A stretch of DNA of 64,000 bases from Acidobacteriota bacterium (GTDB taxonomy: Bacteria > Acidobacteriota > Terriglobia > Terriglobales > Acidobacteriaceae), in NCBI GenBank assembly GCA_021806005.1, contig JAJZDM010000007.1, positions 1 to 64,000 on the forward strand. The letters are read 5' to 3'. Both the position numbers and the translations under genes were made by a program. This document shows positions 18,532-27,537 of this stretch, piece after piece. The stretch's first letter is position 1. Every line of letters begins with the position of its first letter. The notes under the pieces are model-generated. The model was not told the DNA's origin, did not search any database, and saw only the letters and a list, made by a program, of their open reading frames with translations.

Positions 18532-19845
18532 TCACTCCTGGAGGTCACCGGCGGCGCCGATCCGCAGATCCATGAACGCATAAAAGGCGATGAAGATGTA
18601 GGCCGCCAGAGGCACAAGGTAGGCCAGGGCCTGGCTCCCGGTGCGCTCCGTGATCAGGCCCATCAAGGGCGTCAGCACGGCGCCGCCCACAATCGCCATC
18701 ACGATCATCGAACCACCCAGCTTGGTGTTGGCGCCCAGCCCGCGAATGCCCTGGGCAAAGATGGTGGGATACATGAGAGACATGAAGAAGCTGGTCAGCA
18801 ACAGGGACCACACACCCAGCCATCCGGGAAATGCGACGCCTACCAGCACCAGGAAGAGATTCGCAATGCAATAGAGCGCCATCAGCCGGCTCGGATGCAC
18901 AAAACGCATCAGCCAGGCGGAGACAAAACGACCGACCAGGAATGCGATCAGCGAGGTGGTCAGCAGAAATCCAGCCGCCTTGTCCTGGTCGTGGGTGTAG
19001 GACAGAACGTAGGGAATGAAGTAGCTCCAGGTGCCTACCTGCGCGCCAACATAGGCAAACTGGGCTGCCACGGCCAGCAGGAAGCCGGGATGCCGCAGCA
19101 GCGATCCAAGATTGCCGCTGTGCTCCTCCATCGCTTCACTGCGGGTAAGGGACTCCGGAAAGCGGGTTGCCGCAATCAGGGCCAGCATGGCCAGCGTGGC
19201 CACGCCCAGCGCCAGGTAGGGCCCCGTCACGCGCATCGTCTCTACGTGCAGATACGCTCCATAGGCGTGCCGCGCCTTGAGGGCCGCTACCTGAGACGCG
19301 TCGAGATTGACCCCGGAGAAGATAAAGATCGTACCAATCAACACCCCGGTAATGGCACCCAGAGGATTGAACGCCTGGGCCATATTCAGCCGGCGCGCAG
19401 CACTCCGTGGATCACCCAACTGCGCGATAAAGGGGTTGGAGGCGGTCTCCAGAAAGGACAATCCGCTGGCGATGACAAACAAAGCGGCCAGGAAGTAGGC
19501 GTATCGATTCGCCAGGGCTGCGGGCCAGAAGAGAAAAGCTCCCACGCTGTATAGTCCCAGCCCGATCAGGAAGCCGGACTTGTAGCCAAAACGGCGCATC
19601 ACCAGGGCCGCCGGCATCGCCAGCAGAAAGTACCCCATGTAAAAAGCCGATTGCACCAGCCCGGCCTGCAGCCGTGTCATCACAAACGACTTCATGAACT
19701 GCCGGATGAGCACATCATTCAGGTTGTTCGGAATACCCCACAGAAAGAAAAGCGTGGCGATCAGAAGGAACGGAATCAACGTGGCCGGCGCGAGCAACGC
19801 GACGTCAAGATCGCGGTCTTTTACAGGGGAGGGCGTGACGTTCAT
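18532..19845 (-). CDS. FucP-like sugar:proton symporter (FHS family, MFS)
   Basis: This polytopic inner-membrane transporter probably imports L-fucose or a related sugar with protons. I choose the ATG at 19845 (MNVTPSPVKDRDLD), giving about 437 residues, the family's usual length; the longer frame adds a non-conserved leader. The family motif GLSFLETASNPFIAQLGDP (near 135) matches the ETxANPY region of FucP, and WGIPNNLNDVLI in helix 1 matches the FHS N-terminal motif. About 12 membrane helices are visible. It shares strand and neighbourhood with the Zn-dehydrogenase and lies tail-to-tail with the fucosidase. The ribosome site is weak, so the start is approximate. Confidence 0.88.
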   Translation of the reverse strand: MNVTPSPVKDRDLDVALLAPATLIPFLLIATLFFLWGIPNNLNDVLIRQFMKSFVMTRLQAGLVQSAFYMGYFLLAMPAALVMRRFGYKSGFLIGLGLYSVGAFLFWPAALANRYAYFLAALFVIASGLSFLETASNPFIAQLGDPRSAARRLNMAQAFNPLGAITGVLIGTIFIFSGVNLDASQVAALKARHAYGAYLHVETMRVTGPYLALGVATLAMLALIAATRFPESLTRSEAMEEHSGNLGSLLRHPGFLLAVAAQFAYVGAQVGTWSYFIPYVLSYTHDQDKAAGFLLTTSLIAFLVGRFVSAWLMRFVHPSRLMALYCIANLFLVLVGVAFPGWLGVWSLLLTSFFMSLMYPTIFAQGIRGLGANTKLGGSMIVMAIVGGAVLTPLMGLITERTGSQALAYLVPLAAYIFIAFYAFMDLRIGAAGDLQE

Positions 19846-19987
19846 CAAAGGCGTAAGTCCTTCGAGCGATCTTCCGGAGCAGTCTTCCCGTGGATGAGTG
19901 TCCCGGAGCGGGCATGCAGGGTGTTTTGGGTTGGCAGGACGCCCATCGGTGTGGATGGCCGAGCGTGGCACCGACAGGAAGACGCGT

Positions 19988-21049
19988 TTATGGCTGAGGC
20001 GAAAGCTCATCCAGGTCAAACATGATCTTGGTAAAGCGTGCAGGTTCCGCACTCCAGGCGGCGAAGATCTCGGGAGCCTCCTCCATGCGAACCGTTCTGC
20101 TGATCACATCGTTCACCGGGAAGCGTCCGGCCTCCAGCATGGCGATCACCTGGCGGAAGTCCTCCGGCTGCGCGTTGCGGGTTCCCAGCACATCCAACTC
20201 CTTCTGTACAAAGAGCCGCGTCTCGTAACAGACTGGCTCCTTGGCATATCCGATGTAGACCACACGTCCCGTGTAAGCTACCTCTTCCACCGCCGCTCGA
20301 AACGTCTCCGGCATGCCGACAGCTTCGATGATGACGTCCGGCCCCCGGCCTCCGGTGAGGTCGCGAAGAGTCTTACCCAGCGGATCTCTTCCCGTATGGA
20401 TGGTGTGCGCCGCGCCTGCTTTTCGGGCGATGGCCAGCTTGGTATCGTCCACGTCCACTGCGACGGTAACCGCTCCCCGGAAGGCCGACGCCGCGATGGC
20501 TCCCAGGCCTACGCCGCCACAACCCACCACCACCACCGTCTCGCCCACGGATACTCGGCCGCGAGCAACGGCGTGAGCCCCCACCGTCAGCGGTTCCACC
20601 AGGCACAACTCCTCCAGACTCAACTCCCGGGAGTTGGGATCCATCGGGTCGCGCCGCGCGGGGAAGAGCCGATCGAACGGAACAGCGATGTACTCGGTCA
20701 GCGCTCCGTCGCGCTGAACTCCCAGGGTCTGGTTCGATTCGCAGGCGTTGTGCCGGCCCCGGAGGCAGGACGCGCAGACGCCGCAGCTCGTATACGGGGA
20801 GAGGGTTACATTCATCCCCACCTTGAGCGAGGGATGCGTGCCGTTCATCTCGACGATGGTCGCTGCAACCTCATGCCCGGGAACACGCGGAAAAGAGATC
20901 AGCGGATTTCGGCCCCGGTAGGAGTTCAGGTCGCTCCCGCACAGTCCAATCCTGCGCACCTTCAACAGAGCCTCACCCGGTGCAGCGCAGGGCCTGTTTC
21001 TCTCTGCGAGTTGGGCCGCTCCCGGCCCGGCAAGAACCACAGCCTTCAT
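19988..21049 (-). CDS. Zinc-dependent medium-chain alcohol dehydrogenase, sugar catabolism
   Basis: A 353-residue MDR-family NAD(P)-dependent polyol/sugar-acid dehydrogenase. The start at 21049 (MKAVVLAGPG) is preceded by GAGGATGGAAG and matches the family N-terminus. Visible features are the catalytic zinc ligands in GLCGSD and GHEV, the structural-zinc cysteines CGVCASCLRGRHNAC, and the Rossmann GCGGVGLGAIA with an Asp at the end of the second strand, suggesting NAD. It lies upstream of the FucP-like symporter on the same strand with a 142-bp gap. In an L-fucose pathway it could oxidise 2-keto-3-deoxy-L-fuconate or a related acid; this role is inferred from position only. L-galactonate or altronate metabolism is an alternative. 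Confidence 0.85.
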   Translation of the reverse strand: MKAVVLAGPGAAQLAERNRPCAAPGEALLKVRRIGLCGSDLNSYRGRNPLISFPRVPGHEVAATIVEMNGTHPSLKVGMNVTLSPYTSCGVCASCLRGRHNACESNQTLGVQRDGALTEYIAVPFDRLFPARRDPMDPNSRELSLEELCLVEPLTVGAHAVARGRVSVGETVVVVGCGGVGLGAIAASAFRGAVTVAVDVDDTKLAIARKAGAAHTIHTGRDPLGKTLRDLTGGRGPDVIIEAVGMPETFRAAVEEVAYTGRVVYIGYAKEPVCYETRLFVQKELDVLGTRNAQPEDFRQVIAMLEAGRFPVNDVISRTVRMEEAPEIFAAWSAEPARFTKIMFDLDELSPQP

Positions 21050-21407
21050 GCTTCCATCCTCAATCGATTCATCTCCACCGTCTCCCAGCCAGAGACCAGA
21101 TCCCGTCTGGCGGCAGGGACCTCCCGGCAAACCTCTGGTCACGACCGTTCCGCTCAACAGCCACAGCGCTGGCCCAGGGGAGATCGTCTGCGGACGCCCT
21201 CGGCCCGGAGGCGCAATCTCGAACCGGCCTCATGCGAGGCGCGTGCCGGAGCCTGCTGCCGTGCGGTGGTGACTCAACCCGGTAAGGATTTGCCACCATC
21301 CAGCCTTGAAACACCTTACAGGAAACGATAAAGTCGAGGCAATAGACTTCTCCTGGAACGTCGGGACGCACTGCATCTCTATCCGGCGTTGTGAAAGGCG
21401 CCTCACC
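21050..21407. promoter_or_regulatory. 358-bp divergent regulatory region between Zn-dehydrogenase and lacI-type gene
   Basis: It must hold both divergent promoters. GGAAACG near 21320 resembles a LacI-family half site but lacks a clear mirror half, so no operator is claimed. No coding frame is supported. Confidence 0.4.
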
Positions 21408-22421
21408 ATGGCTGTTCGGATGAAAGACATCGCGCAGGACCTCGGCCTCTCCGTGGTGACGATCTCCAAAGTGCTCCGCAACCACCCCGATATTGCGGAG
21501 GAGACCCGGGAACGGGTGATGAAGCGAGTGATCGAACTCGACTATCAGCCCAATCTGCTGGCGCGCAGCCTGGTCACCGGGCGCAGCTATCTCATCGGGC
21601 TGGTTGTCCCCAGCCTGCTGCATCCCTTCTTTGCCGAGGTCTCCAGGGCGATCTCGGCGGCCGTGGGCATGCAGGGATACTCGATCCTTCTCTCCTCCTC
21701 GGAAGAAGATCCATCCCTTGAGACCCGCGAGATTCAGCAACTCACCGCACGACGGCTCGATGCTCTGGTCATCGCCACGGCGGGGGCAGAGAGATCCATC
21801 TTTGAACGGCTGGGCAACAATCATACGCCGTATGTTCTTATCGACCGTGAGATCCCGGGCCTCTCGGCAAACTTTGTCGGCATCGACGATGAAGCTGCCG
21901 GCCGTCTTGCCACTGAACATCTGATTGAGCTTGGCCGCCGTCGCATCGCACACATACGCGGACGCGAGGACAGCACGGGCATCCGGCGCTTTGAAGGATA
22001 CCGCAAGGCACTGGCCAAAGCCGGCCTGGAGTTCTGCGAAGATAGGGTCGTCGCGCGTTCAACCGTGGATGTGGACAGTACCCGGAAGGGCGCTGAAGCC
22101 ATGCGCCTCCTGCTGGATCGCCGGCCGCTTCCGGATGCTCTCTTCGCCTACAACGATCCGCTGGCCATCGGCGCCATCAACGCCATCCTTGAGGCCGGCC
22201 TTCGCATCCCTCAGGACATCGCTGTCATCGGCTGCGGTAATCTTCACTACGACGCCCTTCTGCGTGTCCCGCTCTCCAGCATTGACCAGCGCAGCACCCT
22301 CATTGGCGAACGCACCGCCGAGGTTCTCCTGCGCATGATCGGATCCCGGAAGGAGCTGCAGCCGGTGAGCATCATTCTGGAGCCATCTCTGGTTGTCCGT
22401 GACTCCACCCGCGTACCCTGA
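21408..22421 (+). CDS. LacI-family transcriptional regulator of the sugar cluster
   Basis: A 337-residue repressor-type protein. The start at 21408 (MAVRMKDIAQDLGLSVVTIS) gives the standard LacI N-terminal helix-turn-helix, followed by hinge helix YQPNLLARSLVTGRS (about 47-62) and a periplasmic-binding-protein-like sensor domain (GLVVPSLLHPFFAEV; later GIDDEAAGRLATEHLIELG and HIRGRE). Length is normal. It is placed centrally between the dehydrogenase/symporter genes and the dehydratase/SDR genes, so it probably controls both arms in response to the sugar or an intermediate. Confidence 0.92.
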   Translation: MAVRMKDIAQDLGLSVVTISKVLRNHPDIAEETRERVMKRVIELDYQPNLLARSLVTGRSYLIGLVVPSLLHPFFAEVSRAISAAVGMQGYSILLSSSEEDPSLETREIQQLTARRLDALVIATAGAERSIFERLGNNHTPYVLIDREIPGLSANFVGIDDEAAGRLATEHLIELGRRRIAHIRGREDSTGIRRFEGYRKALAKAGLEFCEDRVVARSTVDVDSTRKGAEAMRLLLDRRPLPDALFAYNDPLAIGAINAILEAGLRIPQDIAVIGCGNLHYDALLRVPLSSIDQRSTLIGERTAEVLLRMIGSRKELQPVSIILEPSLVVRDSTRVP

Positions 22422-22562
22422 GGAGTCTCCCCGACCGCTGGAAGCATTCGCATCCTTCAGCCGGACGGTCCCGATGAAAGAAATTCAGATTGCCATGAAA
22501 AGAGCCAAAGATCTTCGTCCCTGCCCGCTTTCCTCCCCCAACAGACCCTCAGGAACATCCCT

Positions 22563-24224
22563 ATGCCCAAGCTGATGCAAGTGGATCCACGCGATAACGT
22601 ACTGATTGCGCTCGAAGACCTGCAGGCCGGTGAGACGGTCGCGCTGGATGGCAAGAGATGGACGCTCGCAACCTCGGTTCCGCGCAAGCACAAGTTCCTC
22701 AGCGAAGCCCGCCAGCCCGGAGACCCGGTTCTGATGTACGGCGTTCTGGTCGGCCGCGCTCGGGAACCCATCCCCGCAGGCGCTGTTCTCACGACTGCGA
22801 ACCTTCAGCACGATATCAGTGACTTCTCCTCCACCCGTCATCCTCATCCGCAGCCGGCCGGAGTCTCCTCCGGCCTGGAAGCATGGCGTCAGAGAGAGTT
22901 TCAGGGCTATCACCGCGCCGATGGTCAGGTGGGCACACGCAACTACTGGCTCGTCATCCCCCTGGTCTTCTGCGAGAACCGGAACATCGCCACCTTGCGT
23001 CAGGCCTTTGAGGAAGAACTGGGATTTGCTGCGCCCTCCCGGTATCGCCGTCAGGTGGCGCATCTTGCCCGTCTTTATCGTCAGGGCCGAACGGATTGGC
23101 CGGCATCCGCGGGATCTGCAGGCCTGCCGTCAACTCTGGAGGATGCGCCCCAGCGCCTCTTCGAGCACGTCGATGGTCTTCGCTTCCTGATGCATGAAGG
23201 CGGATGCGGCGGCACGCGCGAGGATGCACGGAATCTGTGCGCCCTGCTGGCCGGCTATCTGCACCACCCGAACGTTGCAGGAGCTACCGTGCTCAGCCTC
23301 GGTTGCCAGCACTCGCAAGCGGCCATTCTCATGGAGGAGCTGCAGCGGCGCGACCCGGCGTTCCACAAGCCGCTGGTTCTGCTGGATCAGCAGTCTCTTG
23401 GGACGGAATCGGTTCTCATGGACCGCGCCATCCGTGAGACCTTCGACGGCCTGGTCCGGGCAGACCAGTGCCATCGCGCGCCCGCGCCGCTCAGCCGCCT
23501 CACGCTCGGGCTCAAGTGCGGCGGCTCGGACGGCTTCTCCGGTATCTCCGCCAACCCTTCCATCGGTTACACCTCCGATCTTCTGGTAGCCCTTGGCGGC
23601 AAGACCATCCTGGCAGAGTTTCCCGAACTCTGTGGCGTGGAGCAGAGCATCGTCGACCGCTGCGCCACGCAGGAGTCGGCAGACAGATTCGTAGCCCTGA
23701 TGCGCGACTACGCCGCGCGTGCCCGGGCGGTCCGCTCCGGGCTGGAGATGAACCCCTCACCCGGCAACATTCAGGATGGGCTCATCACCGACGCCATGAA
23801 GTCCGCTGGTGCGGCCCGTAAAGGTGGAACCTCTGCGGTGAACGCTGTTCTGGACTATCCGGAGTACGCGGTCACGCCCGGCCTGAACCTTCTCTGCACG
23901 CCCGGCAACGACGTCGAATGCGTTACCGGCGAGGTCGGCGCCGGGGCCAGCATCGTCCTGTTTACTACCGGGCTCGGCACACCCACCGGCAATCCCATCG
24001 CGCCGGTGGTGAAGATCGCAACCAACACACCGCTCCAGCAGCGCATGCCGGATATCATCGACATCGATACCGGCCCGGTCATCGCCGGCGAAGCCACCAT
24101 CGAGCAGATGGGAGAGCAGATTCTGGACCGGGTCTTGGATGTCGCCAGCGGAAAGGTGCACACCTGCGCGGAGCAGCTTGGCCAGTTTGACTTCATTCCC
24201 TGGAAGAGAGGCGTCTCGTTATGA
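22563..24224 (+). CDS. UxaA-family (altronate/galactarate-type) sugar-acid dehydratase with N-terminal SAF domain
   Basis: A 553-residue dehydratase of the UxaA/GarD superfamily, which uses Fe2+ to convert an aldonate to a 2-keto-3-deoxy acid. Residues about 8-90 form the SAF-like domain (LQAGETV, PRKHKF, VLMYGVLVGRA). The catalytic part begins GYHRADGQVGTRNYWLV and contains MHEGGCGGTRED, LSLGCQHSQ, LGLKCGGSDGFSGISANP and a C-terminal HTCAEQ. Single-chain fusion is normal. In the fucose context the likely substrate is L-fuconate, which would replace the enolase-superfamily fuconate dehydratase; L-altronate or L-galactonate-type acids are alternatives. It is followed by the SDR gene. Confidence 0.85.
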   Translation: MPKLMQVDPRDNVLIALEDLQAGETVALDGKRWTLATSVPRKHKFLSEARQPGDPVLMYGVLVGRAREPIPAGAVLTTANLQHDISDFSSTRHPHPQPAGVSSGLEAWRQREFQGYHRADGQVGTRNYWLVIPLVFCENRNIATLRQAFEEELGFAAPSRYRRQVAHLARLYRQGRTDWPASAGSAGLPSTLEDAPQRLFEHVDGLRFLMHEGGCGGTREDARNLCALLAGYLHHPNVAGATVLSLGCQHSQAAILMEELQRRDPAFHKPLVLLDQQSLGTESVLMDRAIRETFDGLVRADQCHRAPAPLSRLTLGLKCGGSDGFSGISANPSIGYTSDLLVALGGKTILAEFPELCGVEQSIVDRCATQESADRFVALMRDYAARARAVRSGLEMNPSPGNIQDGLITDAMKSAGAARKGGTSAVNAVLDYPEYAVTPGLNLLCTPGNDVECVTGEVGAGASIVLFTTGLGTPTGNPIAPVVKIATNTPLQQRMPDIIDIDTGPVIAGEATIEQMGEQILDRVLDVASGKVHTCAEQLGQFDFIPWKRGVSL

Positions 24225-24396
24225 CGACTCTCTTCAACCTCGACCTCCCGGCCATCCAGCGAAGAGACTCCACCCTCCGTGCGGGATCTCTTGCCTTCTC
24301 TCTGAACCAGTCAGGCGGCACACACAGCAACGTCATCCTCCTGTCCACCTCAAGACCGCATTCCGGCGGTCTTCCCAACCGGAAAGGCTGATTCCT

Positions 24397-25179
24397 TTGG
24401 ACCTTGGACTGAAAGACAAAGTCATTTTGATCACTGGTGGAGCAGAGGGCATCGGAGCGGCCATCTCGCAGGCCTGCATGGCGGAGGGCGCCATTCCGTG
24501 CATTGTCACGCGCGACTCTGCGGCTGTACAGGGCTTTGCCGCATCCCTGCGTGCCCGGCAGCAGCGGTTCGAGCTCATCATCCTGGAGTTGGACTCGCCG
24601 CGGAGTTGCAGGCAGGCCGTCGAAGTGGCCCTGCAGCGTTGTCACCGTATCGACGCTCTGGTGAACAACGCCGGCATCAATGACAAGGTGGGTCTGGAGT
24701 CTGGTTCTCCAGAGGAATTTCTAGCCTCAATCCAGCGCAATCTCTGGCACTACTACTCCATGGCGCACTACGCGCTGCCGTCGCTCAAGGCAGCACACGG
24801 TTCGATCGTAAACATCGCCTCGAAGACAGCGATCACCGGGCAGGGCGGGACCTCCGGCTATGCGGCGGCCAAAGGCGGTCAACTCGCTCTTGCCCGGGAG
24901 TGGGCCGTGGAACTCCTTCCGTTCGGCATCCGCGTCAACGCGATTGTTCCGTCAGAGGTGATGACGCCCGCCTATACCAACTGGATTGCTACCTTTCCGG
25001 AGCCGGACGCCAAACTCCGCTCGATCACAGCCAAAATTCCTCTGGGGCGGCGCATGACCGAACCGGACGAGATCGCCAGCATGGCGCTCTTTCTGCTCTC
25101 CGAGAGAGCCAGCCACATCACCGGCCAGCATCTCTTCGTCGATGGCGGCTACGTTCACCTGGACCGCGCGATCGACTGA
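24397..25179 (+). CDS. SDR-family oxidoreductase, candidate L-fucose dehydrogenase
   Basis: A classical short-chain dehydrogenase of 260 residues. I choose TTG at 24397 (LDLGLKDKVIL) because GGAAAGG lies 9 bases upstream and the protein then starts exactly before the Rossmann motif ITGGAEGIGAAI; the longer frame runs through the 3' end of the dehydratase gene. Other motifs are NNAG (residue about 90), catalytic S-Y-K (SKTAITGQGGTSGYAAAKGG) and the C-terminal ITGQHLFVDGGYVHLD. It is co-oriented with the UxaA-type gene across a 172-bp gap. NAD(P)-linked oxidation of L-fucose to its lactone is the likely role by context; a later ketoacid dehydrogenase step is also possible. Confidence 0.85.
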   Translation: MDLGLKDKVILITGGAEGIGAAISQACMAEGAIPCIVTRDSAAVQGFAASLRARQQRFELIILELDSPRSCRQAVEVALQRCHRIDALVNNAGINDKVGLESGSPEEFLASIQRNLWHYYSMAHYALPSLKAAHGSIVNIASKTAITGQGGTSGYAAAKGGQLALAREWAVELLPFGIRVNAIVPSEVMTPAYTNWIATFPEPDAKLRSITAKIPLGRRMTEPDEIASMALFLLSERASHITGQHLFVDGGYVHLDRAID

Positions 25180-25865
25180 ACTCTGATCTGTAGCATGACG
25201 CCTGCCGGGTAGTTCCGAGCAGACCAGCCCATCTCGGAAACGCTGCAATCTGGACCGCTTCGTGCCTCCAGCCGCGCGACGGAGCGCAGCCTCAACTCGC
25301 AGTTCACCTGGGGAAGGCGCACGCTATCCGGAACACCTTCAGGCCCTGACCGGTAGCTGAACGGCAACCATCTCAAAACAGGGCGGGGTCGAGTGCCTGG
25401 AGACAGCCGCATCCGGCAATCTTTCAGCCCCGCATCGCCGTCACCCTCCTTACAATGCTGCCGGTCCAGGCTCTATGACATTTTCGGTGTGGATGGGCAT
25501 CCCGAAGCGGGCTTGCAGTGGCGTTTTCATTGGGGGAAAACGCCCATCGAAGTCGAGTCGCCCTCTACACCAACACCGAAACTGCCTTAGCCAGGATTGC
25601 GGTTCTCGATCCGAAGATCGTGCGCTGGACGCGGAGACGTGGGATGAGTGAACGGGGGCCGCCGGCGGCCGCATCCAGAGCCGATGCGTGAACGGAGGCC
25701 AAAATTATGGCGCCGCAGTCTGGATTCCGGTCACGATTCTGCCGATAGCCGTAAGCGATACGCTCTTCTGCCGTCGCCACCTCCTCCAGGGGAGGCGGCT
25801 ACGGGTGGGAGCGGTCACCCTGAGATGCCATTCCAGGGGAGTGGCATGGGAAGGCGGTCGATTCG
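25180..25865. other. 686-bp intergenic region containing MITE-like copy 2
   Basis: Apart from the inverted MITE-like element (listed separately) no gene is supported. The right edge holds the GGGAAGGCGG region that serves as the ribosome site of the PilZ-domain gene. Confidence 0.6.
25474..25589 (-). mobile_element. MITE-like repeat, copy 2 (inverted)
   Basis: 116 bp, same length as copy 1 and differing from it at only a handful of positions, but in the opposite orientation. It is bordered by TA at both ends, with the terminal inverted repeats TATGACATTTTCGGTGT / ACACCGAAACTGCCTTA and the central GGCGTTTTC / GAAAACGCC hairpin intact. Near identity over 20 kb suggests recent spread or gene conversion. 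Confidence 0.75.
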
Positions 25866-26618
25866 GTGGAAGCGCAGAAAGAGCAGAAGGAGAAGAGGAG
25901 TCAGGAAGACGAGAAGAACCCTGGTACCATCCTCTCTTCCTTCGAGATCGAGAACATCATCCGAGGTCTGCAGAAGACGCGGAGCTTTGTAACCGTGGGT
26001 GTGAACGATGGCTGGAAGATGGGCTCGATGATCCTCGAAGTGGATGGAAAGAATCGGCAGTTCCTCTACGATGCAGGGCAAAAGGACCAGGTAGAGACGC
26101 TCCTTTCCAGCCCAAGAATCTTCTTCCACTCCACCCTGCGAGGTGCAGGCGTTCGTTTCTCCGTTAGATCCGTGGCGGCGATCACCTTTGAAGGGCATCC
26201 TGCGCTGCGCTCTCCGATGCCGGAGGCGCTCGACTATCTGCAGCGGCGGGAGCACTTCCGGGTGCCCATCAAAAGATCATTTCAGGCCACGGTGAAGGTG
26301 CCGGAGAGCGAGCCGATGGCTCTTGATCTGACGGACATCTCGATCAGCGGAGTAGGTCTCTCCTCGCTCAAGATACAACCCTCGATGCTGCCGCTGGAGA
26401 GTGTGGTGGATGCGAGTCTGGACTTTGCCGAACTGGGAAGGTTTGAGATCACGCTGAAGATCAGGACACACCGCAAAGTCGAGATGCGAGGACGATCCAC
26501 GCACTTCTACGGATGCGCCTTTTGCAATGTACCCTATCCGATCGAAGGCAGGGTACAACAACTTCTCTTCACGCTGGATCAACAGAATCGGGAAGACAGC
26601 CGAGGCCGGTTGCGATAG
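25866..26618 (+). CDS. YcgR-like PilZ-domain protein, c-di-GMP receptor
   Basis: A 250-residue protein starting at GTG. The N-terminal half (about 20-112) is a YcgR-N-like beta domain (SFVTVGVNDGWKMGSMILEV). The C-terminal PilZ domain starts with the cyclic-di-GMP binding arginines in LQRREHFRVP (about 126-135) and has the second motif DISISGVGLS (about 156-165), matching RxxxR and D/NxSxxG. Such proteins couple c-di-GMP to motility or exopolysaccharide control. It stands alone; no flagellar genes are in the window, so the target is unknown. A strong hairpin lies 110 bp downstream. Confidence 0.88.
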   Translation: MEAQKEQKEKRSQEDEKNPGTILSSFEIENIIRGLQKTRSFVTVGVNDGWKMGSMILEVDGKNRQFLYDAGQKDQVETLLSSPRIFFHSTLRGAGVRFSVRSVAAITFEGHPALRSPMPEALDYLQRREHFRVPIKRSFQATVKVPESEPMALDLTDISISGVGLSSLKIQPSMLPLESVVDASLDFAELGRFEITLKIRTHRKVEMRGRSTHFYGCAFCNVPYPIEGRVQQLLFTLDQQNREDSRGRLR

Positions 26619-26728
26619 CAAGAAGCTTCTCCATGCAACTCCCTGTCGGCTCCCAACGTCCGTCGGTTCCAAGCCTCTGCCGGTTCCAGCCGCAACCGCC
26701 GTTGCGCGGGCAGATCGTCCCCGACGGA

Positions 26729-26758
26729 GTTCCAGAGCGAAGGCTGTCGCTCTGGAAC
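26729..26758. terminator. Hairpin between PilZ gene and convergent small gene
   Basis: A perfect 12-bp stem, GTTCCAGAGCGA / TCGCTCTGGAAC, has loop AGGCTG. It lies between two convergent genes. There is no T-run on either side. Confidence 0.55.
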
Positions 26759-26803
26759 CGCCGGCACTGCGACGCCTTCAGTCCTGTTGCGCGGCCGGCG
26801 AAG

Positions 26804-27046
26804 TCATTCCTTGGTCTTCAGGTGTGCTTCATTCTCGCGGATGAAGGTTTCAATCTCCTGTGCGGCGGCCAGCAGGCGCAGCCACTGCTCTTTATAGAGG
26901 GTGACGGGGAAGCGGCCCATGCCATACACGGAGACCGCGCCCTTCTCGCTCACCTTCAGCGTGAGACCACCCTTCTCTTTGCCCTTGAGCCGGACATTCT
27001 CCGCCCGCAACCGCTCCAACTCCGCTTGCATCTCCGATTCGCTCAT
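26804..27046 (-). CDS. Small conserved coiled-coil protein (about 80 residues)
   Basis: The short protein begins MSESEMQAELERLRAENVRL, a leucine-zipper-like coiled coil, then a compact domain with KVSEKGAVSVYGMGRFPVTLY and a helix EQWLRLLAAAQEIETFI. I recognise this pattern as a small uncharacterised family found in several phyla, but no function is known to me. Two adjacent ATG codons (27049, 27046) could start; GGGAGAA lies just upstream. It is monocistronic. Confidence 0.75.
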   Translation of the reverse strand: MSESEMQAELERLRAENVRLKGKEKGGLTLKVSEKGAVSVYGMGRFPVTLYKEQWLRLLAAAQEIETFIRENEAHLKTKE

Positions 27047-27359
27047 CATGCTTCTCCCGCACAACTCTCAACTGATCCTTGCCCAGAATAAAGGCAGGGA
27101 CCAGCCATACTCAATGGTCGAGCGCTCTTGCACGGCACAACCGGCAATCGCTTGAACCCCGCGATAAACTCCGTCAGGGTGCCGGATGCCGCAACTGGCT
27201 CAGCCCCATGGGTCTGGCACAAACCTCGCTCTTCCGCCTGCCACTGGCCGAAAGATCTGGTAAGGATGTTGGTCTCGATGGATTTGTTGGATTCGTTTGG
27301 GTCGCCTGGCTTCGACGGGCGGGATGCCTCCGGTCAAAACGCATGGGAAGAGAAGTTAG
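27047..27359. other. 313-bp intergenic region between the small coiled-coil gene and tRNA-Ser
   Basis: No gene or structure is supported. Frames that cross it continue into the tRNA and are spurious. Confidence 0.5.
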
Positions 27360-27447
27360 TGGCGGAGAGACAGGGATTCGAACCCTGGATACCTTGCGGT
27401 ATACACGCTTTCCAAGCGTGCGCCTTAAGCCACTCGGCCATCTCTCC
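27360..27447 (-). tRNA. tRNA-Ser (anticodon GGA)
   Basis: On the minus strand, acceptor GGAGAGA / TCTCTCC, D-arm TGGCCGAGTGGCTTAAGG, anticodon loop TTGGAAA, a long variable arm (GTATACCGCAAGGTATCC), T-arm AGGGTTCGAATCCCT and encoded CCA are present. It reads UCC/UCU. Confidence 0.96.
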
Positions 27448-27537
27448 GCTCAAGCACCCGGCAACCTTTTGACTTTATCACAAGCAGGAGATGAAACGAA
27501 GCGCGCCGCGAAGGCTTCTATGCGCGACGCGCTTCGT

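Noticed and set aside
19946-19958. TCGGTGTGGATGG, a 13-bp match to the MITE-like element
   Set aside because: Too short and without the second end; could be chance or a tiny relic.
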